Source: Candidatus Gastranaerophilales bacterium
GTDB lineage: Bacteria > Cyanobacteriota > Vampirovibrionia > Gastranaerophilales > Gastranaerophilaceae
DNA length: 64,000 bases
Assembly: GCA_944325575.1 (NCBI GenBank)
Contig: CALVAR010000007.1
Coordinates: forward strand, 22,154 to 86,153
Direction of reading: 5' to 3'
Shown: piece after piece, positions 36,554-45,173 of the stretch
How the letters are laid out: every line of letters begins with the position of its first letter
Numbering within the stretch: the first letter of the stretch is position 1
Made by a program: the position numbers and the translations under genes
The notes under the pieces: generated by a model
Seen by the model: the letters and a program-made list of their open reading frames with translations, nothing else
Databases searched by the model: none
What the model was told of the DNA's origin: nothing

Positions 36554-37558
36554 TTAATTAAAATAATTTTTTAAACTCTTGCTAAGATTATTATTTTTAC
36601 ACAGCTTTTTCAGTTTGCTGATTGCGCGGTTTTCTATTTGTCTTATTCTTTCTCTTGAGACTCCGTATCTGGAACCTATTTCTTCCAGAGTTTTTCTGTT
36701 GCCGTCATCATTGAGTCCGTATCGCATAATCAATACGTCTCGCTCTTTCGGGCTCAATTGATTGAGCATTTTTTGAATATCTTCAAAAAGATTTTCCTGT
36801 GACACTCTTGTATCCGGTGAAATTGTTGATTCATCCACAATAAAATCACCGAGTTTAGAAGATTCGTCCTTTGCCGTTGCCGGAGTTTCAATACTAATTG
36901 TAGATTGTGCGGCTTTTATCAGGCTTGTAAGTTTGTTTACAGGGATACCGACACGATAAGCAATTTCTTCTTTGGAGGGAACTTTGCCTGATTCCGTGGT
37001 CAAATCCATGGTAACTTTTTTTATTTTGCCGAGAGTTTCTATCATATGTACAGGAAGTCTGATAATCCTTGATTTATCTGCAATAGCACGTGTAATAGAC
37101 TGCTGAATCCACCATGTGGCATAAGTTGAGAACTTATAGCCTTTTGCATAGTCAAATTTCTCAGCAGCTTTCATTAGCCCCATATTGCCTTCCTGTATCA
37201 AATCAAGAAAAGAAAGTCCTCTGCCTATATATTTTTTTGCAATGCTGACAACAAGACGCAGATTGGCATTTACAAGAGCCTCTTTTGCCTGTTCATCATT
37301 TGATTCTTTAATTTTTTTAGCAACCTCAAGCTCCTGCTCGGCAGTTAAAAGCGGTATTTTACCTATCTGCTGCAGGTAAATTTTTACGGAATCATCAGCA
37401 TTTATACTTGAAACATTTTCGGCAGTTTTTGGTTCTTCCACCGACATAATCAAGTCTTCGTCTTCCGGTTCTTCAGTTATTTTATCCAATGAGATTTCTT
37501 CATCCAATTCCGGAGTTTCAGTTTCTTCAGAAGAAAATTTTCTTGTTTTATTTGCCAT
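36554..37558 (-). CDS. rpoD: RpoD/SigA-family RNA polymerase sigma factor
   Basis: The 334-residue protein has an acidic N-terminus, region 1.2/2 ([55 protein letters not shown] for the -10 recognition helix), region 3 and region 4 with [19 protein letters not shown]. It matches group 1 or 2 sigma-70 factors; the short N-terminus and the C-terminal end ([16 protein letters not shown]) make group 2 conceivable. The ATG at 37558 is preceded by AGGAG; a longer frame is rejected. It is transcribed alone. Confidence 0.92.
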   Translation of the reverse strand: MANKTRKFSSEETETPELDEEISLDKITEEPEDEDLIMSVEEPKTAENVSSINADDSVKIYLQQIGKIPLLTAEQELEVAKKIKESNDEQAKEALVNANLRLVVSIAKKYIGRGLSFLDLIQEGNMGLMKAAEKFDYAKGYKFSTYATWWIQQSITRAIADKSRIIRLPVHMIETLGKIKKVTMDLTTESGKVPSKEEIAYRVGIPVNKLTSLIKAAQSTISIETPATAKDESSKLGDFIVDESTISPDTRVSQENLFEDIQKMLNQLSPKERDVLIMRYGLNDDGNRKTLEEIGSRYGVSRERIRQIENRAISKLKKLCKNNNLSKSLKNYFN

Positions 37559-37694
37559 TTGATCTCCTATAGAGTTCAGATTAAAAATATTATACACTGT
37601 ACGAAAAATTTTTGCGATAAGTTAATATGTGCAAAGTTTTCGGTGATGTCAAAGAGGATATAATAAGCTGCTCAGCCCATTGTGGCAGAATGCA

Positions 37695-38459
37695 CTAATT
37701 TAATTTTTTTAAATCCTGTCTTACTGATTCATATATGATTGCGCATGCTGCGTTAGAAACATTAAGTGAATTAAACTTTCTTAACATTGGGATTTTGACA
37801 ACAAAATCTGATTTTTTTAAGTTATTTCTGGAAACACCCGTTTCTTCTCCTCCCATTATTAGTGCAAAATTCATGCCGGTATAATCAACATCAAAATAAT
37901 TATCTTTCCCGTGTGCGTCAGCTGCAATTATCCAATAGTCGTTATCTTTCAGTTTATCTATTGTGCTTGAGAGACTATTAACCTGAATCACCGGTATGTG
38001 GTTAATTGCACCGGCAGATGTCTTTTCTACCGTAGCATTTACCTGAGCACAACGTCTTGACGGAATAATTACGGCATCAAATCCTGCACATGCTGCGGTT
38101 CTTATTATAGCACCCAGATTGTGAGGATCCTCCACTCCATCAAGTATTATTACTTTCGAATATCCTTCTTTTGGATTATTTAAAAAATCATAAAATTCCG
38201 TATACTCCACTGGAGCGACAAATGCAGCAATGCCTTGATGATTCACAGAAGAAAATGAAGAAAATCTTTCTTTAGGTACTATTTGAAAAACTATATTACG
38301 ACTTTTTGCCATGTCAATAATTTCATTAATTTTAGAATCATTTATTGAACTTTTTGATATCAAAATCTTATTGATATTGCGAAGATTCTTTTCTATAAGC
38401 TCAAAAACAGCATTACGTCCGTATACATAGTCATATTTTTCTATATTCTTTTTTTCCAT
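37695..38459 (-). CDS. rlmB: TrmH/RlmB-family 2'-O-ribose rRNA methyltransferase
   Basis: The 254-residue SPOUT enzyme has an N-terminal substrate-binding domain starting YVYGRNAVFELIEKN and the knotted catalytic domain with ILDGVEDPHNLGAIIRTA near 110-127, ALIMGGEETGVS near 203-214 and IPMLRKFNSLNVSNAACAI near 226-244. The closest family is RlmB, which methylates G2251 of 23S rRNA. It is divergent from the pilM/N-like gene, with promoters in the 113-bp spacer. Confidence 0.92.
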   Translation of the reverse strand: MEKKNIEKYDYVYGRNAVFELIEKNLRNINKILISKSSINDSKINEIIDMAKSRNIVFQIVPKERFSSFSSVNHQGIAAFVAPVEYTEFYDFLNNPKEGYSKVIILDGVEDPHNLGAIIRTAACAGFDAVIIPSRRCAQVNATVEKTSAGAINHIPVIQVNSLSSTIDKLKDNDYWIIAADAHGKDNYFDVDYTGMNFALIMGGEETGVSRNNLKKSDFVVKIPMLRKFNSLNVSNAACAIIYESVRQDLKKLN

Positions 38460-38491
38460 AATTTAGATGATTTATTCGTTCTTTTAACTTC

Positions 38492-38520
38492 TTGCCATAA
38501 TAATTATACTATAATATAAT
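38492..38520 (+). promoter_or_regulatory. Near-consensus sigma-70 promoter of the pilus assembly genes
   Basis: A ttgcca -35 box (38492-38497) is separated by exactly 17 bases from a perfect tataat -10 box (38515-38520), 52 bp before the ATG of the PilM/N-like gene. It is the strongest housekeeping promoter seen in the window. Confidence 0.75.
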
Positions 38521-38572
38521 TATAGAAGTTTAAATTGCAGTGTTATTAATTTGGAATTATTGGAATTAGTTA

Positions 38573-40240
38573 ATGGAGAATTTTTTAGCAAAGTTAAAAC
38601 CTGATACAAAGGTAAATATAGGGATTTCGGTTTCACCTAACGTAGGCGTTGAAATGATGCAGATTGATGCAGCACAGCATAAAATAATGAAATATGCTCA
38701 CAGGCCGCTTGCATATAATTCTTCCGCAAGAGAAATTGAAGATTATAACGAATTTAAAATTGCCATCAGAGATTTGTTTAATGAACTTAAAATTTCGCCT
38801 CAAAATGCAAATGTGGTGTTAAACATGCCAAATGTTACATTCGGGCATACATTTTTACCTACGGTTCTTGATGATGAAGGCGTTAACGGTGCCTTGACAT
38901 CAAAGGTGGAAGAAAGTTATTTATTCAAAAAAAATACACCGGTTGTCAGCTGGGTGGAAGTTAAAGAAAATAATTCAGCTGAAAAACGCTATATTTTGTA
39001 TTCCGCAATACAAGAGGGTGTCGTTGATGCGATTAAATCAATTTTTAACGAGCTTGGCGCTACTCTTATTGCAATTGAAAATACATACTCTTCTTTAATG
39101 AAAACACTTGAATATACAGAATTGACAAAAGATTTTGCTCTTTCGTCAGGTTCCTGGAATATTCTTCTTGTGTCTCAAAACAGCTATGTAGTATTCTCAA
39201 TGCTCGGATATAGTATTATTGAATACTTTGAAGAACCGCTTGCAATCAAATCTTTTAATAATGACGAAGTTTATGTTGCTATTTCTCAGGCAGCTTCCGG
39301 TGTTTTGGAAAAATATCCGACAGACAAGCTGCTTATTGTAAGCGAATCAAATGATGTAAGTGCGGAAATACTTGCTATTCAGCTGAAGCAGCCGGGAGAT
39401 GTAATCTTTTTGGAATGCAACCAGTATGCAAAACAGCCGATAATGGATGTGGATTTAAATGTTCTTCCTCATTACATAAAAGCAATTACACCGGAAGCTA
39501 TCGGTGCTGCAATATACAGAAACAGAGAATTTGCAATAAAGCTGAATTTCCTTGCAAAAACGGATTATCATGCACCTGATACAATTAATGTAATGGGCTT
39601 TGACCTTACAAAAGAACAGTTAATGATATACACCGCTATAATAGGTGCTGCAATTATAGGTATTTGTTTCTTGTGCTCTATGGCAATAGGTTCTTATGTA
39701 TCCAGTCTGGAATCAAAAAGAACAGCGCTCGAACAGGAAGTAGCAGCACAGGAGACAGAGCTGGCACAATTAAAACAAGGCAGCAACAAAATTGATATTT
39801 ATTCTGCAGCAAAGACAATTGACAAAAGTATGGTAAACAAAATTACATACTATGATTCAATTGGTGCGGACATACCTGCTAAAGTGTGGCTGACTTTATT
39901 TTATGCTGATACAAACGGTGCATACGGTATAAAGGGACAAACAACATCAGTAGACGAAGTTTATTTGTTCTTTAGAAGTATTAAAAGCAGGGTGCCTGAT
40001 TCCGATTTAATCTTGTCAAAACTTAGTGTTGATGACAACGAAGGTATGATAGATATAGAAAAAACAGAAAATGCTATGTATACATTTGAGCTGACAAATA
40101 ACAAATTTGGCTCGGTTAAGGTTAATAATCCAAATGTACAAGCACCGTCAGATTCTAAAAATCCGAATGCGCAACCTGTAGCCTCCGGAGAAGGCGGAAG
40201 TAGTGTAAGCGTTCCAAACTTGCCGGATCTGCCTCAATAA
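38573..40240 (+). CDS. PilM-PilN-like fused type IV pilus assembly protein
   Basis: Residues 1-about 320 resemble the actin-like PilM/GspL cytoplasmic domain (KVNIGISVSPNVGVEMMQID; IAIENTYSSLMKTLEY; LPHYIKAITPEAIGAAIYR). A transmembrane helix lies at about 351-372. Then come a coiled coil (ESKRTALEQEVAAQETELAQ) and a PilN/Fimbrial-assembly-type ferredoxin-like periplasmic domain (KVWLTLFYADTNGAYGIKGQ). Normally PilM is soluble and PilN is a separate bitopic protein, so this single 555-residue chain appears to be a fusion like GspL. A low-complexity Pro/Ser tail ends the protein. It is followed by the PilO-like gene after 30 bp. Confidence 0.75.
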   Translation: MENFLAKLKPDTKVNIGISVSPNVGVEMMQIDAAQHKIMKYAHRPLAYNSSAREIEDYNEFKIAIRDLFNELKISPQNANVVLNMPNVTFGHTFLPTVLDDEGVNGALTSKVEESYLFKKNTPVVSWVEVKENNSAEKRYILYSAIQEGVVDAIKSIFNELGATLIAIENTYSSLMKTLEYTELTKDFALSSGSWNILLVSQNSYVVFSMLGYSIIEYFEEPLAIKSFNNDEVYVAISQAASGVLEKYPTDKLLIVSESNDVSAEILAIQLKQPGDVIFLECNQYAKQPIMDVDLNVLPHYIKAITPEAIGAAIYRNREFAIKLNFLAKTDYHAPDTINVMGFDLTKEQLMIYTAIIGAAIIGICFLCSMAIGSYVSSLESKRTALEQEVAAQETELAQLKQGSNKIDIYSAAKTIDKSMVNKITYYDSIGADIPAKVWLTLFYADTNGAYGIKGQTTSVDEVYLFFRSIKSRVPDSDLILSKLSVDDNEGMIDIEKTENAMYTFELTNNKFGSVKVNNPNVQAPSDSKNPNAQPVASGEGGSSVSVPNLPDLPQ

Positions 40241-40270
40241 GTAAAACCTAGATGAAAGGGTAAAACTAAA

Positions 40271-40924
40271 GTGAATAATCAACAAAATATTTATATAGCA
40301 GCCTTAGTAATATGTTTAATTATAGGATTATACTTAATTTTTCAAAAAGCACAGCCTGCTTACAATATATATCAGGATGTCAAAACAAAAACCGCGACTG
40401 TTGAAGATACACGCAAACAAATTGAAGAATTAAAAGCTAAAAAAGAAGCTTACGAACGCGAAGAAAAGGTTTCTACAAAACCTGTTTATAAAAGTGATAT
40501 AGAATCCACCGATCAGATGTCATCTTTTGGTGTTATGTTTGAAGATGTAATACAATCTGCTAAATATAACGGATTAAAACTTCGTTCTATTTCTTACAAC
40601 CTTTCCCCCGGTGATGATATAATTGTAAAGAATATTGCATCTGAATATAATGTTTGTGCAATAAACATGCAGCTTATCGGTTCTTATATGCAGCTGCGTT
40701 CATATTTTCAGGATATATACAATTATCCTTATCTGATTAATTTGGATAAAATCAGCATAAATCCGTATGAAGGGAATAAAAGAATTCTTATAGCGGACGT
40801 AACTGTTACATTGTATTCTGCTAAAAATGAAGCACAAAAAGCTGCAATACAAGCTGCACAGGATCTCGGTGCAGGAGATGAAAAAGTTGATGCAACCGCT
40901 GCAGGTGAAGCTGTAGGGCAGTAA
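40271..40924 (+). CDS. PilO-like type IV pilus assembly protein
   Basis: The 217-residue bitopic protein has an N-terminal transmembrane helix (about 7-25), a coiled coil (DTRKQIEELKAKKEAYERE) and a periplasmic ferredoxin-like domain (GLKLRSISYNLSPG; LIGSYMQLRSYFQDIYNYPY; ISINPYEGNKRILIADVTVT), the PilO/GspM layout. It would pair with the PilN part of the preceding protein to form the alignment complex. The start is GTG. PilP and the secretin PilQ are not in the window; an agmatinase gene follows after 2 bp. Confidence 0.78.
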   Translation: MNNQQNIYIAALVICLIIGLYLIFQKAQPAYNIYQDVKTKTATVEDTRKQIEELKAKKEAYEREEKVSTKPVYKSDIESTDQMSSFGVMFEDVIQSAKYNGLKLRSISYNLSPGDDIIVKNIASEYNVCAINMQLIGSYMQLRSYFQDIYNYPYLINLDKISINPYEGNKRILIADVTVTLYSAKNEAQKAAIQAAQDLGAGDEKVDATAAGEAVGQ

Positions 40925-40926
40925 TC

Positions 40927-41778
40927 ATGACAACAGATGGCAGCTTACTTGGACCGTTCTTAAGCAAAAACTGGATTGGCTCTGTTGACAGTTATGATGA
41001 CGCAAAAATTGTAATGCTTGGTCTGCCTTTTGACGGAACATGCTCATACCGTCCCGGCAGCAGATTTGCTCCCGAAAGATTGCGCATTGCAAGCTGGGGT
41101 TTAGAAGACTATTCTCCCGTATATGACAAGCATCTGGATGATGTCAAATTTTATGATGCGGGAGAGCTTGAATTTCCGCTTGGCAATACAAAAAAATCCA
41201 TGGATTTGATAGAAAAAAATGCCCGTATTATTTTTGAAACCGGTAAGAAATATCTTGGAATAGGCGGAGAACATCTGGTTACCTATCCTGCTGTAAAAGC
41301 ATGCAAAGAAATATACGGAGATATTGCAATCATCCATTTTGATGCGCATACGGATTTAAGAGAAGATTATCTTGGTGAAAAATTATCGCATGCTTCCGTT
41401 ATGAGAAGGATAGGCGAAGTTGTAGGTTTTGAGAATATTAAACAAATCGGTATACGTTCAGGTCTGAAAGAAGAATTTGAACTTATGAAAAAATACAATA
41501 CACTTGTCAAAAGTTCAAATGATTTGAAACAAATTAAAAATAAAAAAATATTTTTGACAATAGATGTCGATGTACTGGATCCTGCGTATATGCCGGGCAC
41601 AGGAACCCCCGAACCTGACGGGCTCACATATCGTGAATTTGCGGAGTGGATACAGTTTTTACGGGATTTTGATATAGTTGGAGCAGATATAGTAGAGCTC
41701 GCTCCCGATTATGACAAGAGCGAGGTTTCTACTGCCGTTGTTACAAAAATAATACGTGATGTGTTAATGATAATGTAA
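40927..41778 (+). CDS. speB: Agmatinase (ureohydrolase family)
   Basis: The enzyme hydrolyses agmatine to putrescine and urea. Manganese-binding motifs are GGEHLVTYPAV (His ligand), HFDAHTDLRE (Asp-x-His-x-Asp) and TIDVDVLDPAYMPGTGTPEP (Asp-x-Asp); SHASVMRRI is also typical. The 283 residues match the family. It lies 2 bp after the PilO-like gene. Putrescine is the acceptor of spermidine synthase, so it could feed the spermidine synthase-like protein at 12.8-14.3 kb. Confidence 0.9.
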   Translation: MTTDGSLLGPFLSKNWIGSVDSYDDAKIVMLGLPFDGTCSYRPGSRFAPERLRIASWGLEDYSPVYDKHLDDVKFYDAGELEFPLGNTKKSMDLIEKNARIIFETGKKYLGIGGEHLVTYPAVKACKEIYGDIAIIHFDAHTDLREDYLGEKLSHASVMRRIGEVVGFENIKQIGIRSGLKEEFELMKKYNTLVKSSNDLKQIKNKKIFLTIDVDVLDPAYMPGTGTPEPDGLTYREFAEWIQFLRDFDIVGADIVELAPDYDKSEVSTAVVTKIIRDVLMIM

Positions 41779-41806
41779 CTTGCCCGGTATTGTTTTGCTA
41801 CTTTTA

Positions 41807-41983
41807 TCAAAACATTTCGAGGCCTGCATATCTTGTTCTTGCAATATTTGCAGTGTTTTCAAATGCCATTTTCAATATTTTATCAATAACGGCCTTAACT
41901 TTTGCTATATCACGGTTTAAATCTTCGTTTCTTTTTTCTTCCGCTTTTTTTAATGCCAATTTAAATTTTTCAAAACCTGTCAT
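41807..41983 (-). CDS. Small helical protein (58 residues)
   Basis: The ATG at 41983 has GGGAG nine bases upstream, and the frame ends with TGA at 41807. The 58-residue protein is strongly charged and helical (MTGFEKFKLALKKAEEKRNE) and has no transmembrane segment. No family is recognised. It is convergent with speB, with 28 bp between stops. The good ribosome binding site favours a real gene; a longer frame to 42004 is less likely. Confidence 0.6.
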   Translation of the reverse strand: MTGFEKFKLALKKAEEKRNEDLNRDIAKVKAVIDKILKMAFENTANIARTRYAGLEMF

Positions 41984-42149
41984 AATTTTATACTCCCTAT
42001 GCAAATTTACTTCACAGTTTACTTATCGGACTTAAAAAATCAAAACTTTAGGCTTAAGAACTTATTATTAACAAATAGTAACAATTTTTTTAAAATATCC
42101 GATAAAAAACAATTTGCCCATACCCGAAAGTAGAATTATAATTATATCT

Positions 42150-42854
42150 ATGGATAATATGATTGCAAAATTAAAAAACAAAGTGATTGTCTCTGTACAG
42201 GCAATGCCGTCGGAACCTTTATATAAAGAGGAATGTATGATTGCAATGATGCAGTCCGTGGTAAAAGGCGGTGCTGCTGCTCTAAGAGTAGCAGGTGTAA
42301 GAGACGTTATAAACGCAAAAAAACTCTTTAACATTCCTGTTATAGGCATAACTAAGCCGGAAGTAATTCCGCCAAACTGGAGAGAAATTGTTTATATCAC
42401 TCCGACAATAAAAGATGCAAAAGATCTTATACAGGCCGGAGCAGACATTATTGCGCTTGATGGAACCTCCAGGCCTAGAGGTGAAAATAACCTGAAGCAA
42501 ATAATAAAATTTATAAAAATAAATAAAAAAATTGTAATGGCGGATATATCTACACTGCAGGAAGGTATTACCGCAAGGCTTCTTGGTGCGGATATCATCT
42601 CTACTACGCTGTCAGGTTATACTCTTGAATCACCGGATACATCGGATGAACCTGATTTTGAACTTTTAAAAGGGCTTGTAGAATCAGTGGACTGTCCTGT
42701 TATTTTAGAAGGCCGCATTTGGCAGCCGTCTCAGGTTGACAAAGCATTTGAAATAGGTGCGCATTCTGTTGTTATCGGTTCTGCTATTACAAGACCGCAG
42801 CTTATAACCAAAAAATTTGTAAACAGAAATGAAAGAATAATCAAAAACGGATAG
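42150..42854 (+). CDS. nanE: N-acetylmannosamine-6-phosphate 2-epimerase
   Basis: The enzyme converts ManNAc-6-P to GlcNAc-6-P in sialic acid/ManNAc catabolism. The TIM-barrel protein (234 residues from the chosen start) has VIVSVQAMPSEPLY near the N-terminus, AALRVAGV, IGITKPE and the phosphate-binding GAHSVVIGSAITRP near the C-terminus. The ATG at 42150 (MDNMIAKLKNKVIVSVQ) fits the family; an upstream frame extension to 42114 is unlikely, and a good ribosome binding site is missing. The ROK kinase gene follows after 3 bp, as in nan operons. Confidence 0.9.
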   Translation: MDNMIAKLKNKVIVSVQAMPSEPLYKEECMIAMMQSVVKGGAAALRVAGVRDVINAKKLFNIPVIGITKPEVIPPNWREIVYITPTIKDAKDLIQAGADIIALDGTSRPRGENNLKQIIKFIKINKKIVMADISTLQEGITARLLGADIISTTLSGYTLESPDTSDEPDFELLKGLVESVDCPVILEGRIWQPSQVDKAFEIGAHSVVIGSAITRPQLITKKFVNRNERIIKNG

Positions 42855-42857
42855 GTT

Positions 42858-43787
42858 ATGACACATACAAAAAAAGCACTTGGTATAGACATTGGCGGAA
42901 CAAAAATCTGCTACGGTATTGTTGACGGTAACGGCAATATTCTTTCGGAAATCAAAAAGACTTCAACACCTAAAACTGCTCAGGAAATTTTCAACACTTT
43001 AAAAAATATTATTGAAGAAAATTACAAAGATATTGATGTCATAGGACTTTCTTCCGCGGGAGCGGTAAACCTTGAGAATACAAGAGTAGTAAGCTCTACT
43101 CCTAACCTTCCTTCGGGCTATAACGATATAGATTTTTCAACACTTTCAGACAAAAAAGTATATGTTGAAAATGATGCAAACTGCGCAGTTGTGGCAGAGG
43201 CTGTAATGGGTGCGGGCAAAGGGTATCATACCGTTTTAATGGCAACGATAGGAACAGGCATAGGCGGAGGCGTTTTTTCAGACGGGCAACTGTTTCGCGG
43301 GTCAAAAGGCAATGCTCTTGAAGTCGGCAGCATGAAAATCTTTGCCGACAAAAGACAAAAATGCACCTGCGGAAGATACGATTGCTGGGAGTCTTATGCC
43401 TCCGGTACAGGATTGAAAAATTGTGCAATAACAGGTGCACAAAACTATGAGGAATTTAAAACAAGTATATACAAAGACAAAAAGCCTCAGGACATTACGA
43501 CATACGATATAACAGACGGGGTAGAAAAAAACGATGCTTTTTGCATTCGTGTGTTTGAACAATGGCTGTATTATATGTTTGTAGGTCTCGTATCACTTAC
43601 GGATATCTTTAATCCTGATTGTATAGTAATCTCCGGCGGTATGTGCAAATTTATTGATGTACAAAAAATGGAAGACAATATAAACAAAGAATCCGTTGTA
43701 ACGAATGTAAAAGTAAAAATAGCACAAACAGAAAACCTCGCAGGCATGATAGGGGCAAGTATACTTGCTTTAAAACAATTAAACTAA
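42858..43787 (+). CDS. ROK-family sugar kinase (probable N-acetylmannosamine kinase)
   Basis: The 309-residue protein begins with the ATP-binding LGIDIGGTKICYGIVDG and contains ENDANCAVVAE and the MATIGTGIGGGVF stretch. The zinc-type signature appears as CTCGRYDCWESYASG, where the usual Gly before Cys is Asp. ROK proteins phosphorylate hexoses such as glucose or ManNAc. Position 3 bp after nanE supports ManNAc kinase (nanK), but glucokinase is an alternative. No sialic acid lyase or transporter lies in the window. Confidence 0.85.
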   Translation: MTHTKKALGIDIGGTKICYGIVDGNGNILSEIKKTSTPKTAQEIFNTLKNIIEENYKDIDVIGLSSAGAVNLENTRVVSSTPNLPSGYNDIDFSTLSDKKVYVENDANCAVVAEAVMGAGKGYHTVLMATIGTGIGGGVFSDGQLFRGSKGNALEVGSMKIFADKRQKCTCGRYDCWESYASGTGLKNCAITGAQNYEEFKTSIYKDKKPQDITTYDITDGVEKNDAFCIRVFEQWLYYMFVGLVSLTDIFNPDCIVISGGMCKFIDVQKMEDNINKESVVTNVKVKIAQTENLAGMIGASILALKQLN

Positions 43788-43850
43788 TTTGATTTTAAAG
43801 CTAAAAGCGTTATTCTTGTATTTGTTACTAATTTAATGACAGCTTATATA

Positions 43851-43946
43851 ATCAGACGCTCGGGAAAAGCGTGGTTTCCCCGAGCAATGGCACTGGGTTC
43901 GGCCTTGCCTCACACGGCATGCCAGTCTGATTTCGCTGTCTTGAAG
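43851..43946 (+). repeat. 96-bp dispersed repeat, single copy
   Basis: It matches the tandem pair at 456-640. It begins atcagacgctcgggaaaagc and ends tgatttcgctgtcttgaaga. Within it ctcgggaaa and tttccccgag fold as a hairpin, and actgg/ccagt form a second one. Confidence 0.75.
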
Positions 43947-43976
43947 ATATTTTTACATAATACATATTATCGTTAA

Positions 43977-44003
43977 ATAAAAAAAACGGAGATTTCTCTC
44001 CGT
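43977..44003 (-). terminator. Intrinsic terminator of the flagellin gene
   Basis: Stem acggaga (43986-43992) and tctccgt (43997-44003) with a tttc loop. The minus-strand transcript runs into a T-run of about nine (plus-strand A-run at 43977-43985 with one t). It lies 110 bp after the flagellin 1 stop. Confidence 0.75.
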
Positions 44004-44112
44004 CGGTAATTATCGTTAACATCTTATTTTATCGGTCTTTTATTCAGGCTGGAAAATATTTGCAATAAATAGGTCTCCGCCTGTTTTATATATTTAATAA
44101 AACTAATAATTG

Positions 44113-44973
44113 TTAACCAGCAATCAGTGTCAGCGCCAGCGAAGGCAATGCATTTGCCTGTACAAGCAGAGTAGCTGAAGTTTGTCTTAAAATCTGCTGT
44201 TTAGTATATTCTGCAGATTCTTCCGCAATATCTGCGTCCATAATCGTAGACTTAGCAGCAGTAGCGTTCTCTATAGTAGTTGTCAATGAACTTGCCGCAG
44301 CATCCAACCTGTTCTGTATAGCACCGATTGTAGCCTTGCTTGTGTTGATTACGTTAATCGCAGTATCAACAGTTTCGATATATTCAGCAGCTGCACTCGG
44401 ATCATTAAATATACCCGCTATATCATCAGTCTCACCAAGTGCAAGAGCACCGTTCGCACTCATACAAGCAAATACATCTTTTGAAACATGTATACAGTTT
44501 GCATTAGGATCCGCATTTGCACCAACCTGCAGCCTAAGATCATTTTTTATACTTCCGTTAAGTAACTTCAAACCGTTAAAGTCAGCAGCATTAGAAATTC
44601 TTGTAATTTCTTCCATACGTGCTTTTACTTCATCCGACATAGCTTTTTGTGAATCAGCATCATATACACCGTTTGAAGCCTGTACAGTTAAGTCTCTGAT
44701 ACGATTGAGGTTGTCCAAGATTACATCAAGGTTACCCTCTACCGTACTTAGTACGTTGTTACCAGTTTCAATGTTAGACTGAGCTATTTTAGACCCGCTA
44801 ATTTGTTTGTTGAGGTTAGTGGCTACATACAATCCTGCAGCATCATCTTTTGCACTGTTGATTTTGTAACCTGTAGACATCCTTTCTAATGCTGTGTTCA
44901 AAGAACTTGTTGCATTGTTCAAATTGTTTTGCGTCTTCAAAGAAGACATGTTTGTGTTAACGACAATCGCCAT
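44113..44973 (-). CDS. fliC: Flagellin 1
   Basis: The flagellar filament subunit has 286 residues. The conserved N-terminal D0/D1 region (INSAKDDAAGLYVATNLNKQ; SNIETGNNVLSTVEGNLD) and C-terminal D0 (TIMDADIAEESAEYTKQQIL; ATLLVQANALPSL) are intact. The variable D2/D3 centre is nearly absent, so the filament should be smooth and thin. The ATG at 44973 follows AAAGGAG; a longer upstream frame is rejected. The gene has its own upstream element (45142) and terminator. Flagellin 2 lies upstream on the same strand and the two differ substantially in the middle. Confidence 0.95.
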   Translation of the reverse strand: MAIVVNTNMSSLKTQNNLNNATSSLNTALERMSTGYKINSAKDDAAGLYVATNLNKQISGSKIAQSNIETGNNVLSTVEGNLDVILDNLNRIRDLTVQASNGVYDADSQKAMSDEVKARMEEITRISNAADFNGLKLLNGSIKNDLRLQVGANADPNANCIHVSKDVFACMSANGALALGETDDIAGIFNDPSAAAEYIETVDTAINVINTSKATIGAIQNRLDAAASSLTTTIENATAAKSTIMDADIAEESAEYTKQQILRQTSATLLVQANALPSLALTLIAG

Positions 44974-45141
44974 TGTATTAACTCCTTTCGCATATCCTAT
45001 TAAATTAACTTCCCTGTATGGTATTTTCATAATAAGGTATGAAAAGTTGTATTTTAATTCTAAATAAGTTGGAGATTTCTGCAACTTAAGTATAAAAAAC
45101 AATGAAAAATGCACACAAAAGCAAACTTTTGTATAAAAAGC

Positions 45142-45157
45142 ACAACTTTACTATAGT
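45142..45157 (-). promoter_or_regulatory. Shared upstream element, flagellin 1 copy
   Basis: On the minus strand it reads actatagtaaagttgt. It matches 15 of 16 bases with the element at 46282-46297. It lies about 170 nt upstream of the ATG. The taaagtt core resembles the -35 of FliA/sigma-28 promoters, but no GCCGATAA-like -10 is visible. The tatagt part could instead be a sigma-70 -10 box. Confidence 0.5.
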
Positions 45158-45173
45158 ATTTTAATAGACAACG

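Larger units (their letters stand above)
43788..44112. other. Spacer between the ROK kinase and flagellin 1
   Basis: This 325-bp convergent spacer holds no gene. It contains a 96-bp dispersed repeat (43851-43946) and the intrinsic terminator of the leftward flagellin gene (43977-44003). Confidence 0.6.

Noticed and set aside
44974..45114. N-terminal extension of flagellin 1
   Set aside because: Flagellins begin at the conserved short N-terminus; the AAAGGAG site lies before the ATG at 44973.
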